DNA of 42,451 nucleotides from Desulfomonile tiedjei (GCA_016218715.1 JACRDG010000075.1:1-42451), one strand, 5' to 3'; shown: positions 6,245-15,515, numbered from the stretch's first letter. Numbers and translations: made by a program. The notes: generated by a model not told the origin, from the sequence alone.

Positions 6245-8719
6245 TCAAGAGTACCCCCACGTTTGGGGATAGGTCGCGCTTGCGTTCGGAATGCATGATT
6301 TTTTGATCAACGCCAGGCATAACGCCGCCAAGAGCACCGCTCCAACGATGCAGGACATCCTCAGCAGAGCGTAATACGCGGCAGGTCGAAAAATGTATTC
6401 CACGGTGTGATGTCCGGCTCCGATCTGCACGCCCCGCAAGGTCGTGAACGTGCGGAGTACGGGTTTCGGCTCACCGTCGACCAATACGGTCCACCCGGGG
6501 TAAAAGTGATCAGCCACGTTTAAAATGCCGCCCGCGCTGTCGACTTCCACGGTCACCCGGTCAGCACCCACTATCGTTTTTGTACGTTCGGAATGCGCAT
6601 GCACCGAATCGACCTCCGGCCGATCCCGGCAGACGTCGGCGACCGCGGCGTCGGTCATCACCAGCGGAGCGAAAGACTTCAGATCTTCGAGCGGCGTATG
6701 GCGAATAAATCGTAATGCCTCCTCGTCGCTCCCGAAGCACCGGGCGCTACGCGACACAAATGCGCGGCTCAACTGGCTGCGGTCGTGAACAAGATGGAGC
6801 ACCATACCGCTGGGATTCAGACGGGCTGTCGCGTCATAACCGGCAATCTTCTTGTCCTCCGGCGTCAATATGATGCCGACGTTCAGCAGCGGCAGCAACT
6901 CGAGCTTGAGCGCGGGGTTGTCATCCACGATCAACTCCGTCAGATAGGGGGCCCGATCCCGGCCATTGATCGCGACGTTCACCAACCGCTGGAAACGAAA
7001 GGGAATCAGCGGAGCATACCCTGCAATGGTCGGTATCCGGGCAAGGGCGAGAGGCGCAAGCCCTTGATAGGACCACCCGCTGGGGGACAACGGCTCCAAC
7101 GAAATGGCACGTCCATACGTCTCAGCGAGCATCTTGGTCCGCAGGAGTTCCTCGGATACTCGATACCGTTCGGCATATGACATGATGGGGCGGGCGGCCA
7201 CGCTCACCTTCGGCGTCGAGATATTGGTCTTGTACGCATGGATGCTGGTGTCAAGGCTGACGGTCACGATCATCAGCCCGAACAAAAGATGCATGGAGCC
7301 CGTACGGTCGGCTCCAAAGACCTTCGCGTAAAAACGCCATAATAACAGCAGGGTGGCCACTCCATACACAAAGAAAAGGCCGCAAAGGACATAGTTCTGG
7401 GGCGCCACGAAAGAAGGTATACGATCCAATTTTCCGACGACGTGCGCAAGGTGCCCCAGCGTCAATACCCCCACACCCACGTATGCGACCAGTCCAAAGA
7501 CGCGGCGTCTTGCGTCGGGTTCCGACCGGACGCGACTTGCCATACCGCGGTCGAACATCCAGGCGGTCAGCACCATCACTCCGACCGGCATCAGATAAAA
7601 AAATCGGCCGACCGCAAACCCGCTGAGAACCGGAATGGCCATTTTGATGTTCGCATAGTCAAAAGCGCCGCTATACGCAACAAGGCCGATCCCTGCAATC
7701 CCCCCTGCAAAGGCCAACCGACGGCGAATCCGCGGCGACTCCTGTTTCCAGGTCAATTTCATGACGACGAACAGGATGAGCCCCAGCTTCGCTGGCAGTG
7801 ATAGCCCGAACACATTGTGATTCGTCATTATTTGGCGCAACGCTTCGGATGCGTTCGCGCCTATGAACTCCGAGGAGGAATTCGCGAAATGCTGCGGCCC
7901 TGTTTCGGTGATTTTGTAGCGGGGAGAGAGCGTCGCGATCTGGAACATTTGCCACAGAAAGGGGGAATAGAGAAGCACTCCCAGCGAGGCCGCCGCACAA
8001 TTCCAGAGTGAAGCCCTAGACAAGCCGAATGAGGCGAGAATGTAGGCCAAGAGGGTGATCAGGACAAAAGGCAGCGTTGCCACGGAGGTATTGATCGCAA
8101 AGGCAAAACACAGAAACGAGAAACCAACGATGCGGACCAGACGATCAGCCCAATGAAGGCAAGCCGAGGCTTCAATGGCATGAGTCATATAGAGCAATAG
8201 AGGCAGCCATGCTGCGGCCATTGGAAAGTCGGCTGAGCCGTGCCAAAAGGCCATCCAGTACGTGGTAGCCGCAAACATGACGGAGGACAGCGTGGCGCTC
8301 TCCACGGAAATCTCCATGATCCGCCTCAGATACAGGTACATCCCGATCACCGAGACTGCGTAGAGCGCAAGGCTGCCCACCAGATCAATAGCGAGCGGGG
8401 CAAGCGCGAAGATCCGGCCGAAGAGGATGTCAATGGCCAAAGGAGTAGTATGCATACTTCCCGCCCAAACGTAACCAGACAAAATATCATCTCGCCAGAG
8501 AGGGCCCAGTACGGAATCGCCCTGCGCACAGGCGAACAAGTACTTATTGGTCAGAAAATAGTCAAAGCGATCCTCCCAGAGCTGGTAAGAGTCTGAGCCG
8601 AACAAGACGATGAAAATAAAAAGAATGAACGGCGCCCCTGCCCCCATCAGTGCATAGTACATGGCAGGCGTGTTCGACGTCGTTCCGTCGAGACGCAGTT
8701 CTCCGCTGATGCCGTTCAT
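6245..8719 (-). CDS. YfhO-family polytopic membrane protein (GT-C type)
   Basis: An 824-residue integral membrane protein. It has many hydrophobic helices from about residue 25 to 470, then a large extracytoplasmic domain and a final helix near 790-810. The C-terminal ADHFYPGWTVLVDGEPKPV followed by GAGHHTVEYIFRP is the hallmark of YfhO-like proteins. Members are predicted GT-C glycosyltransferases that use lipid-linked sugars at the outer face; Bacillus YfhO modifies lipoteichoic acid. The start is set at ATG 8719, which forms an ATGA overlap with the upstream methyltransferase stop. The frame is open further up, but that extension has no membrane character. A second YfhO protein lies at 26661-29198. 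It could transfer a branch sugar or act in polymerisation; this is inference. Confidence 0.88.
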   Translation of the reverse strand: MNGISGELRLDGTTSNTPAMYYALMGAGAPFILFIFIVLFGSDSYQLWEDRFDYFLTNKYLFACAQGDSVLGPLWRDDILSGYVWAGSMHTTPLAIDILFGRIFALAPLAIDLVGSLALYAVSVIGMYLYLRRIMEISVESATLSSVMFAATTYWMAFWHGSADFPMAAAWLPLLLYMTHAIEASACLHWADRLVRIVGFSFLCFAFAINTSVATLPFVLITLLAYILASFGLSRASLWNCAAASLGVLLYSPFLWQMFQIATLSPRYKITETGPQHFANSSSEFIGANASEALRQIMTNHNVFGLSLPAKLGLILFVVMKLTWKQESPRIRRRLAFAGGIAGIGLVAYSGAFDYANIKMAIPVLSGFAVGRFFYLMPVGVMVLTAWMFDRGMASRVRSEPDARRRVFGLVAYVGVGVLTLGHLAHVVGKLDRIPSFVAPQNYVLCGLFFVYGVATLLLLWRFYAKVFGADRTGSMHLLFGLMIVTVSLDTSIHAYKTNISTPKVSVAARPIMSYAERYRVSEELLRTKMLAETYGRAISLEPLSPSGWSYQGLAPLALARIPTIAGYAPLIPFRFQRLVNVAINGRDRAPYLTELIVDDNPALKLELLPLLNVGIILTPEDKKIAGYDATARLNPSGMVLHLVHDRSQLSRAFVSRSARCFGSDEEALRFIRHTPLEDLKSFAPLVMTDAAVADVCRDRPEVDSVHAHSERTKTIVGADRVTVEVDSAGGILNVADHFYPGWTVLVDGEPKPVLRTFTTLRGVQIGAGHHTVEYIFRPAAYYALLRMSCIVGAVLLAALCLALIKKSCIPNASATYPQTWGYS

Positions 8720-9837
8720 CGGGCCGGGGCTTTCTCCTCCGCTGAGTTGGCCGCACAGCCCTGGCGCACGCCGCATCCCCGCCATCCGTAATAGCCGGTG
8801 GGCGACGTTTGGATTTCGCCCAAGCCCGCCATCTCCAGCGCCTCCCGCACCTGCGCCTCGGAATAATAAAAGCGGACCGGCGCGGCGAGCCGATCGAACC
8901 AGTCGGCATGGAGGACTTGAAAGGGATAGCGGCTGTACATTTTGATGCGGGGCGGAGCCAGTTTTTCAGCGATACCGCCGACCCCGGGAATGCGCCGGAC
9001 GGCTCGATAGGGCAGGACAAAGAAGACCTGGTCCACGAGGGCCCCCGCGAAGGACATGCCGTTGACGATCGAATAGGGCAACCGCGTCGTCAGGTGCCGG
9101 ACCGCCTCGAGAAAGAAGTTGGTGATTCGGCGGGTGCTGCTGTACAGCCAGACGAACATGGATCCGTTTGGCTTCACCAACCCGGCCAACGCGTTGATGC
9201 CCCGTCCAGGATCCGGCAGGTGATGCAGCACCCCGATGCTGTAGACGAAATCAAACGTGCCGGGCTCAAAGGGCAGCGCATAAATGTTGGCCTGCACCAG
9301 ATGGACGTTCGGGAACTGACGCGTATTCTTATGGGTGGCGTCGATCGCCCGGCTCAAGTCCACCCCCACCATCTCGGCGCCGCAAGCGGCGGCATGGTAG
9401 ATGTGGCGCCCGAATCCGCAACCGGCGTCCAGCCCGAGCCGCCCCTTGAATGTCTCGGGAGTGGCGGGATGCAGATAGTTCCAGAAATTGTCCCTGAAAT
9501 CGCAGACCATCTCGGAGAACGTCGTCCATTGATAGCCGAAACTCCGCTGCGTCCTGACGACGGACGACTCGAACCAGCCCCTTGCCTTCCCTGAGGCCGG
9601 CGGACGGCGATTCGCCGGGAGGCGCTCCCGGTACCGCTCCGCGAAATCCGGAAACAACTCGTAGGCATTCTCCAGCACCCGGGGAATCGTATTGGCGATG
9701 GGATAACTGGCGCCGCATCCGCAGACCAGCACGCCCTCGACAATCTCCTCTCCGCCGGATGACCGCTCAAACGCCGTCGCCTCGAGTGTTCCCCGACACT
9801 GAGGACAGCGGAGCAGTTGCAACAAAAACTGACGCAT
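8716..9837 (-). CDS. Class I SAM-dependent methyltransferase with N-terminal Trm112-like zinc domain
   Basis: 373 residues. The N-terminus carries CPQC (Cys11, Cys14) and CGC (Cys39, Cys41), a Trm112p-like zinc-binding module. It is followed by a Rossmann methyltransferase domain with motif I LGLDAGCGFG, acidic end VGVDLS, and FVYSIGVLHHLPDPG. These zinc-fronted methyltransferases are common in polysaccharide loci, where they probably methylate a sugar or lipid-linked intermediate. The ATG at 9837 is preceded by GAGGT at a good distance. The gene is coupled to the YfhO gene by a 4-base overlap. The methyl acceptor cannot be told from sequence. Confidence 0.9.
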   Translation of the reverse strand: MRQFLLQLLRCPQCRGTLEATAFERSSGGEEIVEGVLVCGCGASYPIANTIPRVLENAYELFPDFAERYRERLPANRRPPASGKARGWFESSVVRTQRSFGYQWTTFSEMVCDFRDNFWNYLHPATPETFKGRLGLDAGCGFGRHIYHAAACGAEMVGVDLSRAIDATHKNTRQFPNVHLVQANIYALPFEPGTFDFVYSIGVLHHLPDPGRGINALAGLVKPNGSMFVWLYSSTRRITNFFLEAVRHLTTRLPYSIVNGMSFAGALVDQVFFVLPYRAVRRIPGVGGIAEKLAPPRIKMYSRYPFQVLHADWFDRLAAPVRFYYSEAQVREALEMAGLGEIQTSPTGYYGWRGCGVRQGCAANSAEEKAPAR

Positions 9838-9860
9838 GACATTACCTCGTAAGAGTCAGA

Positions 9861-10928
9861 CTATCTCAGTCCCAGAATGCTTCGCACAGACGAAACGTGA
9901 TACGTCGCCCAAGCCAGCGGTCCCGTGAGTTTCATCCCCATGAGCAGCTTGATGACGGGCCACGCCACCCCTTGCACAAGCCCGGTTCGATAGCGCTGTA
10001 ATTGTTGCAGCACTTCCCGGAGTTCTTCGTCGGTCAGGGTATAGTCCATGATCTCGAACAGGGTGGGGTCATGGACTTCCTTCGCGTCCGGCGACGCTTT
10101 TTTCCTGAAGCACAGCCCCAACTCGAAGACGAGCGCCCAAAAGAGAAACCGCCTGATATCCGTTTTCCACCGCTCCACCGTGGCGACGTGGTCCGGCCAA
10201 CGTGTCAGATGGCCGTCGCAATAGCCTCCAAGGCTCTCGTAATAATCGCGCGTCCACGACACGATCTTGCGCGCGCTCAACGACTGCCGGTGCTGGCGCC
10301 AACTCCACAGGCGCCGACGGATATGGCCCACCGAGGCCTTCTCGGCCAGTTGAAACCAGACGACGAAATCACCGAATCCGATGTGCCCCTGCTCGTCGAA
10401 CCGGATGGCGCCCAATGCCGACCGCCGGATCATGGCGCCGGGCAGACCGATGGAGGACCGCCCGGATCGAATGGTCTGACCGATGTACTTCAGGCCGGGG
10501 GTAATCGGCCCAACGGGAAACTCCCGGACGCCGAGCACCTCGCCGGCGCCTCCGATCAAATCCCAGTCGGAAGAGACGACGCCCGCTTCGGGATATCGCT
10601 GCATGAAGGACACGTACTCGTTCACGATATCGAGGCTTCGTTCGTCATGGTCATGAAAGAAACAGATGAACTCGCCCCGGCTCTCGTCGATGCACGCATT
10701 ATGGTTCCCATGGAGACCGATATTCCGCGGCTGGCGGACGTACCGCACACGGGAATCCGTTTGCATGATCTCCCGGCAGACCTGCTCCGTGTCATCGTCG
10801 GAGCAATTGTCGCTGATGAGAATTTCGATGGGCGCATAGGTCTGGCGACAGGCGGACGTCAGGCTGTCGCGCAACGACGACGCCCGGTTGTAGGTCGGGA
10901 CACAGATCGAAACCAGCGGATTGGCCAT
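9861..10928 (-). CDS. Family 2 glycosyltransferase
   Basis: A 355-residue GT-A protein starting at ATG 10928 (an in-frame TTG at 10937 is less likely). VSICVPTYNRASSLRDSL and LISDNCSDDDTE give the nucleotide-binding half. FHDHDE serves as the DxD metal site. WSWRQHRQSLS in the second half is typical of the acceptor region of GT2 enzymes. No strong membrane helix is visible. It lies directly downstream of the CDP-dideoxyhexose module, so it is a reasonable candidate for transferring that sugar. That link rests on position only. Confidence 0.9.
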   Translation of the reverse strand: MANPLVSICVPTYNRASSLRDSLTSACRQTYAPIEILISDNCSDDDTEQVCREIMQTDSRVRYVRQPRNIGLHGNHNACIDESRGEFICFFHDHDERSLDIVNEYVSFMQRYPEAGVVSSDWDLIGGAGEVLGVREFPVGPITPGLKYIGQTIRSGRSSIGLPGAMIRRSALGAIRFDEQGHIGFGDFVVWFQLAEKASVGHIRRRLWSWRQHRQSLSARKIVSWTRDYYESLGGYCDGHLTRWPDHVATVERWKTDIRRFLFWALVFELGLCFRKKASPDAKEVHDPTLFEIMDYTLTDEELREVLQQLQRYRTGLVQGVAWPVIKLLMGMKLTGPLAWATYHVSSVRSILGLR

Positions 10929-10977
10929 TCGGATCAACTCTCAGAATGAAGACGGGACAGGGAGATTCCGGGATGGA

Positions 10978-13188
10978 CTACGATCGCGCGAAGAACTCTT
11001 CGACGCGCTTGATGACGAACTCCAGCATCTCGTTGGTCAGGCCCGGATACACTCCGATGAAAAACGTGTCGCGCATGATGCGGTCGGTATGCTCGAGCGT
11101 CCCGTAGACGCGGTGCGGGATATCGCGGTAACCCGGCTGCTTGAGGATATTCCCCCCGAACACCTGACGGGTCTCGATGTTCGCGCTTTCGAGCCACTGC
11201 ACCAGGTTCTGCCGGGACACGCCGTCCCGGACCGTGATCGTGAAACCGAACCAGGATGGATTCGCCCGCGGATCGAGCGTGGGCAGAATGAGCCGGTCCT
11301 GAAAGGGCTCCAGTCCTTTGTACAATCGCTGAAAATTGCGCCGCCGCTTCTCGATGAAATCGGACAGCCGGTCGAGTTGCGCAACGCCGACGGCGGCCTG
11401 CATGTCCGTCGGTTTGAAATTGTATCCGAGAGTGGAATAGACGTATTTATGGTCGTAGCCTTGGGGCAGATCGCCCAGTTGCCAGCCGAAGCGTTTGCCG
11501 CACGTGTTGGTTTCGCCCGGCGCGCACCAGCAGTCCCTTCCCCAATCCCGCACCGCCCGGACGACCCGGGCCAGTCCGGCGTCGTTGACGACAACGCCGC
11601 CCCCTTCACCCATGGTCATCTGGTGGGCGGGGAAAAAACTCACCGTCGCCAGATCGCCGAACGTGCCGACCGATTTGCCTTTGAAGGTCGCCCCAAGCGC
11701 GTCACAGGAGTCTTCGACGAGATAGAGCCGGTGCCGCTTGGCCAGATCACAGATGACATCCATGTCGCAGGGGACGCCGAGCGTATGGGGGATCATGATG
11801 GCCCGTGTCCGCGGCGAGATGGCCCCTTCCAGCAACCGGGGGTTGATGTTGTAGGTCCCCACCTCGCAATCCACGAAGACAGGGATCAAGCCCCCGTGGA
11901 TCAGGGGAGCCAGGGTGGTGGGAAACGTGACCGCCGGCGTGAGAACCTCGTCGCCGGGACGCAACGGATTCTCGAGCAGGTTGGAGGTCAGGGTCAGCAC
12001 GGCCGTGAGATTGGCGGTCGAACCGGAATTGACGACCACAAAATCTCGCGCGCCGAGATACTTTTTCATCTTGTACTCGAACAACTCGCCGTAGGGGCCC
12101 AGGGTCAGCCAGAAATCCAGCGCGCTGTCGACCAGGTTCACCATCTCCGCGTCGCCGAAGACGCGACCCGCATACTGCACGCGCGTCTTGAACGGAACGA
12201 ACGGTTGGGGGTTGTGCGCGACCTGGTAATACTGCCGGACCTTCTCGAGGATCTCCTGCTTGAGCTGATCGGCCTCCGAGGCGGTCGCCTTCGGCGCATG
12301 GGTGATGTGCGTATCGGCCCGCCATTGGCGGCGGAACCGCTTCAGCGACTCGCTCAAATCGAGGGGCTCCGTCCCCAGGAGCGACGCGAGCTTGTCCGTT
12401 CTGAGTCCACCCTGCAGGGGACGTTGCGCCCGCTGGCCCAGTTCGGCCGTCGAGACGGGGACGATCAGATTCGGATCAAGCCCCAGCGCGCGGGCCAGGG
12501 ACTTTCCAAGATCGGAGCGGGACAGCAGGTCTTTGCCGACGACGTTGACCACCCCCTGGGTCCCCATTTGAACCAAGCGGAAACTGACCTCGGCCAGATA
12601 ATCGGCCAGCGTCGGCGTCGTCTGTTGATCGTGCGGGACGCGCATGGACTGTCCCGATCCCAGCCGTTCCCAGACCTGCATCGCGAAATTGGGCGAGGTC
12701 CGATCCCATCCGTAGACGGTCGTGGTCCGCAGGATCAGCGCTTTGGCCCCCGACGCGCGTACGGCTTGTTCCCCTTCCCATTTCATGCGTCCGTAGACAT
12801 TGAGCGGACAGGGCGCATCATCTTCCGCGTAAGGTCCGCGCGTGCCGTCGAAAATGTAGTCGGACGAGTAATACACGACGTGCGCGCCGCACCGGCCCGC
12901 GGCCTCGGCGACGTGCCGAGTCCCCTGCACCTGCACGGCGGAGGTCTCATCAGGATGCGCCTCGCAATAGTCGACCCCGCCCGGCGGGATGATGGCCAGA
13001 AACACCGTGTCGGGTTTCGTCTCGCTCATCACGCGGTCCACGGCGCCGCCGTCGCGCACGTCGAGGAACAGGCCTCCGGGCACCGTCCTCGAACGATAAG
13101 TGGGAACGACCGACACGGAATTCCGCTCGAGCGCCCGCACGAGCGCCCCTCCGACGAGCCCGGAGGCTCCGATCACCAATGCTTTCAC
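10978..13188 (-). CDS. rfbH: Fused RmlD-like reductase plus RfbH-type CDP-4-keto-6-deoxyglucose 3-dehydratase
   Basis: A 736-residue bifunctional protein. Residues 1 to about 290 are an RmlD-type SDR: GASGLVGGAL at 7-16, Ser108/Ser109 in YYSSDYIFDG, and Tyr132/Lys136 in YGRMK. Residues about 303-736 match the whole of RfbH/E1 (about 437 residues): NSGSTANLTAV, PLP Asp493, and PAHQMTMGEGG with His522 in place of the PLP lysine. Cys495, Cys553, Cys555 and Cys563 follow the exact C-X57-C-X-C-X7-C spacing of the E1 [2Fe-2S] site. The dehydratase makes the 3,4-glucoseen intermediate, and the reductase half could reduce C4 of the final 4-keto-3,6-dideoxysugar. The start is GTG 13188 with AGGTG upstream. 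It follows rfbF, rfbG and a cupin epimerase. The separate Fe-S flavoprotein reductase E3 (AscD/DdhD) is not in the window. Stand-alone RfbH is the norm, so this fusion is unusual. Confidence 0.94.
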   Translation of the reverse strand: MKALVIGASGLVGGALVRALERNSVSVVPTYRSRTVPGGLFLDVRDGGAVDRVMSETKPDTVFLAIIPPGGVDYCEAHPDETSAVQVQGTRHVAEAAGRCGAHVVYYSSDYIFDGTRGPYAEDDAPCPLNVYGRMKWEGEQAVRASGAKALILRTTTVYGWDRTSPNFAMQVWERLGSGQSMRVPHDQQTTPTLADYLAEVSFRLVQMGTQGVVNVVGKDLLSRSDLGKSLARALGLDPNLIVPVSTAELGQRAQRPLQGGLRTDKLASLLGTEPLDLSESLKRFRRQWRADTHITHAPKATASEADQLKQEILEKVRQYYQVAHNPQPFVPFKTRVQYAGRVFGDAEMVNLVDSALDFWLTLGPYGELFEYKMKKYLGARDFVVVNSGSTANLTAVLTLTSNLLENPLRPGDEVLTPAVTFPTTLAPLIHGGLIPVFVDCEVGTYNINPRLLEGAISPRTRAIMIPHTLGVPCDMDVICDLAKRHRLYLVEDSCDALGATFKGKSVGTFGDLATVSFFPAHQMTMGEGGGVVVNDAGLARVVRAVRDWGRDCWCAPGETNTCGKRFGWQLGDLPQGYDHKYVYSTLGYNFKPTDMQAAVGVAQLDRLSDFIEKRRRNFQRLYKGLEPFQDRLILPTLDPRANPSWFGFTITVRDGVSRQNLVQWLESANIETRQVFGGNILKQPGYRDIPHRVYGTLEHTDRIMRDTFFIGVYPGLTNEMLEFVIKRVEEFFARS

Positions 13189-13196
13189 TTGTTCAC

Positions 13197-13646
13197 CTAC
13201 CGGTGCTTCAACGTCCAGTCGTATGGAATGGAGGACGTGGCGACGTCGATCCTGGTCATCTCGGCGGGATCATGGGGGATACTGGCGCAATTCGCGACGA
13301 TCGCGGTTTGTCCACCCACGGCCGTGAATCCGTTCACCACTCCGGGCGGCACCCGGACGAGCTGATAATTGATCTGTCCGAACACGATCTCCTGGATGGC
13401 GCCGTGAGTTTTGGAACCGGCGCGCTGATCGTACAGGACCAGCTTGATGTTGCCGTCCACGACCGCGTAGTTGAGGGTCATGCGGCTGTGCAGATGCCAC
13501 GCCTTGACCACCCCCGGATAGATGAGGGAGAAGTAGATTTCCCCGAATCCCTGGAAGTGGGGATCGTTGGCGCGCAGCATGTGCATCACCACGCCCCGAT
13601 CGTCCTGAATGCGCTTCAACGGGAAGATCTCGACACCCTGGATCAT
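13197..13646 (-). CDS. Cupin sugar epimerase, RmlC/AscE-like (probable CDP-keto-dideoxyhexose 5-epimerase)
   Basis: 149 residues of the dTDP-4-dehydrorhamnose 3,5-epimerase superfamily: DDRGVVMHMLRAND near the start, YPGVVKAWHLHSRM with His51 and His53, GNIKLVLYDQR, and VPPGVVNGFTAVGG. It is shorter than RmlC (about 180 residues). RmlC relatives include AscE, which epimerises C5 of CDP-4-keto-3,6-dideoxyglucose on the way to CDP-ascarylose. Its place between rfbG and the reductase-RfbH fusion fits that role well. The ATG at 13646 makes an ATGA overlap with the rfbG stop. It could instead be a 3,5-epimerase for another sugar. The family call is firm; the substrate is inferred from neighbours. 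Confidence 0.85.
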   Translation of the reverse strand: MIQGVEIFPLKRIQDDRGVVMHMLRANDPHFQGFGEIYFSLIYPGVVKAWHLHSRMTLNYAVVDGNIKLVLYDQRAGSKTHGAIQEIVFGQINYQLVRVPPGVVNGFTAVGGQTAIVANCASIPHDPAEMTRIDVATSSIPYDWTLKHR

Positions 13647-14638
13647 CGGCTTCGCCCGCCCTTCTGGGAAAAGAATTCCCGATAGCCTGCAATCGTCTCC
13701 TGAAGACCCTGCTCCAGCGTGTACTGCGGCTTCCAGCCCAGGTCTCGCCTCGCTTTGTCGGCGCTCAGATACTGATCTGGAATCTCGTTCGTCGCCGTAT
13801 TGAGAATGACCGGCTTCAGATCCTCTCGCCCCATGAGCCGACCGATCAGCGTCGTCATCTCCAGCACCGTGACCGGCGATTCGTTGCTGAAATTATAGGC
13901 CTCCCCGTGCCCCTTCCCCGCCAGAACCTTTTCGGCCAGCAGGGCATAGGCCATGACCGCATCCTTGATGTAGACGTAGTCCCGTTTCATGGTCCCGTCG
14001 CTGCGGATGACCGGCGATTGCCCGTCGAGCACGGAACGGATCGTCCCGGGAACGAGGCGCTCAAAGTTGAGATCGCCCGGGCCGTAGAAATTCCCGCAAC
14101 GCGTGACGGCGACGGGAACCCCGTACGTGTGCCAATACGTGTGCGCCAGCAGATCCCCGCAACTCTTGGACACATCGTAGGGATGGCAGCCCGCCAACGG
14201 CGCATCCTCATGGTAGGGAAGCTCCGCCTGAATCCCGTAGGCCTTGTCGCTGGAGGCCACGACAACCGCCTTGACTCTTCCGGAACGCCGGGCCGCTTCC
14301 AGAATATTCCAGGTTCCCTGGATGTTGGCGGAAAACGTCGAAAGGGGATTGTCGTTGGCGATGCCCACCTGGGTCTGTGCGGCCAGATGATAGACGGTCT
14401 CGATCCGGTATTCATTGAGGGTCCGCTCGATCAGCGCGTAATCTTCCAGCGTTCCGTGCACGGCCATGATCTGCTTGTCCAGACCCAGTCGGTAGAAATA
14501 TGACTTGGGAATGCCGTCCCTGACCAGGCCGACGACATCGGCCTGGCGCTGGACCAGCCACTCGGTCAGCCACGCCCCCAACAGACCGGTGCATCCCGTC
14601 ACCAGGACTCGTCGGTTCTTCCACCCGTCGAATTCCAT
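13643..14638 (-). CDS. rfbG: CDP-glucose 4,6-dehydratase
   Basis: 331 residues from ATG 14638, which has AGGGGA just upstream and follows the rfbF stop by 8 bases. An SDR with nucleotide motif GCTGLLGAWL at about 15-24, HLAAQTQVGIAN, the SSDKAYG segment (Ser130, Asp131, Lys132) and YDVSK (Tyr154, Lys158). CGNFYGPGDLNFERLVPG is characteristic of RfbG. It converts CDP-glucose to CDP-4-keto-6-deoxyglucose with bound NAD+, the committed step to CDP-3,6-dideoxyhexoses. Product and substrate enzymes flank it (RfbF upstream, epimerase and RfbH downstream), which makes the assignment secure. Confidence 0.95.
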   Translation of the reverse strand: MEFDGWKNRRVLVTGCTGLLGAWLTEWLVQRQADVVGLVRDGIPKSYFYRLGLDKQIMAVHGTLEDYALIERTLNEYRIETVYHLAAQTQVGIANDNPLSTFSANIQGTWNILEAARRSGRVKAVVVASSDKAYGIQAELPYHEDAPLAGCHPYDVSKSCGDLLAHTYWHTYGVPVAVTRCGNFYGPGDLNFERLVPGTIRSVLDGQSPVIRSDGTMKRDYVYIKDAVMAYALLAEKVLAGKGHGEAYNFSNESPVTVLEMTTLIGRLMGREDLKPVILNTATNEIPDQYLSADKARRDLGWKPQYTLEQGLQETIAGYREFFSQKGGRSR

Positions 14639-14646
14639 ATCATCCC

Positions 14647-15441
14647 CTACTTCCAGATCTTCCATGGAGCACGACCGCCGTTCCAAAGTTCTTCCAGGAG
14701 CTTCAACTCCCGGTACGTATCAATCGGCTGCCAGAAGCCTTCATGCAGATAGACCATCAACTGGCCGTCTCTTGCCAGGCGCTGGAGCGGCTCCTGTTCC
14801 AGGATCAGATTGTCTTTCTGGTCCAGGTACCGTTCGAGAAACTCCCGCTGAAAGACGAAGAACCCGCCGTTGATGACCCCTTCCGTGACCTGGGGCTTCT
14901 CGTTAAATTCCGCCGCGCACCCGTCCGCCTCCACACGGAGCTCGCCGAACCGCCCCGGAGGACGGACCCCGGTGATCGTGCCGATCTTTCCGTGCCTGCG
15001 ATGAAAGTTCACGAGTTCCCCGATGTTGACATCGCCCAGGCCGTCGCCATAGGTCAGACAAAATGTCTCGGCTTGGACGTAGTGGGCGACGCGCGCCACC
15101 CGTCCGCCGGTCTGAGTCGAAAGACCGGTCTCCACCAACGTCACCCGCCAATCGTCTTCCGTATGATTGTTGTGGTACTGGACGGCGTCCGGCATACCCA
15201 GCCGCACCGTCATGTCGGCGCCATAGGTCTTGTAGTTCAGGAAATAGTCCTTGATGACATGCCCTTTATAGCCAAGACACAGCACAAAGTCTGTCAGGCC
15301 GTGTTCGGCGTAGAGTTTCATGATATGCCAGAGGATCGGCCGCTCTCCGATTTCCACCATGGGTTTTGGCCGGAATTCGGTCTCCTCGCGGAGACGCGTG
15401 CCAAGTCCGCCGCACAAAATCACGACGGGGAACTTCTCCAT
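14647..15441 (-). CDS. rfbF: Glucose-1-phosphate cytidylyltransferase
   Basis: 264 residues from ATG 15441, close to the 257 of Salmonella RfbF. The signature CGGLGTRLREE leads into the FRPKPMVEIG segment with Lys26, followed by PILWHIMKLY. LTYGDGLGDVNI, GRFGEL, NEKP, GGFFVF and the C-terminal FWQPIDTYREL are all RfbF features. The enzyme joins glucose-1-phosphate and CTP to give CDP-glucose, the first step of the module that continues through rfbG, the epimerase and rfbH. A 114-base gap separates it from the upstream GT4 gene, unlike the tight spacing elsewhere, so a promoter or processing site may precede it. Confidence 0.96.
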   Translation of the reverse strand: MEKFPVVILCGGLGTRLREETEFRPKPMVEIGERPILWHIMKLYAEHGLTDFVLCLGYKGHVIKDYFLNYKTYGADMTVRLGMPDAVQYHNNHTEDDWRVTLVETGLSTQTGGRVARVAHYVQAETFCLTYGDGLGDVNIGELVNFHRRHGKIGTITGVRPPGRFGELRVEADGCAAEFNEKPQVTEGVINGGFFVFQREFLERYLDQKDNLILEQEPLQRLARDGQLMVYLHEGFWQPIDTYRELKLLEELWNGGRAPWKIWK

Positions 15442-15515
15442 GCCCTGCCCCTCACCGGCCCCGCCCCCGCGTTGCTGATTCCTCAGACGAGCCACTGCGC
15501 CTCCTTCACGGTTCC

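Noticed and set aside
10978-13188. Annotation of the C-terminal half as a DegT aminotransferase
   Set aside because: The PLP lysine position is histidine and the four-cysteine Fe-S spacing is exact, which identifies an RfbH-type dehydratase.
10921-13365. Long plus-strand open frame opposite the reductase-RfbH gene
   Set aside because: It has no recognisable family motifs and lies fully antisense to well-supported genes; long antisense frames are expected in G+C-rich sequence. The same holds for the frames at 36631-38382 and 22792-24624.
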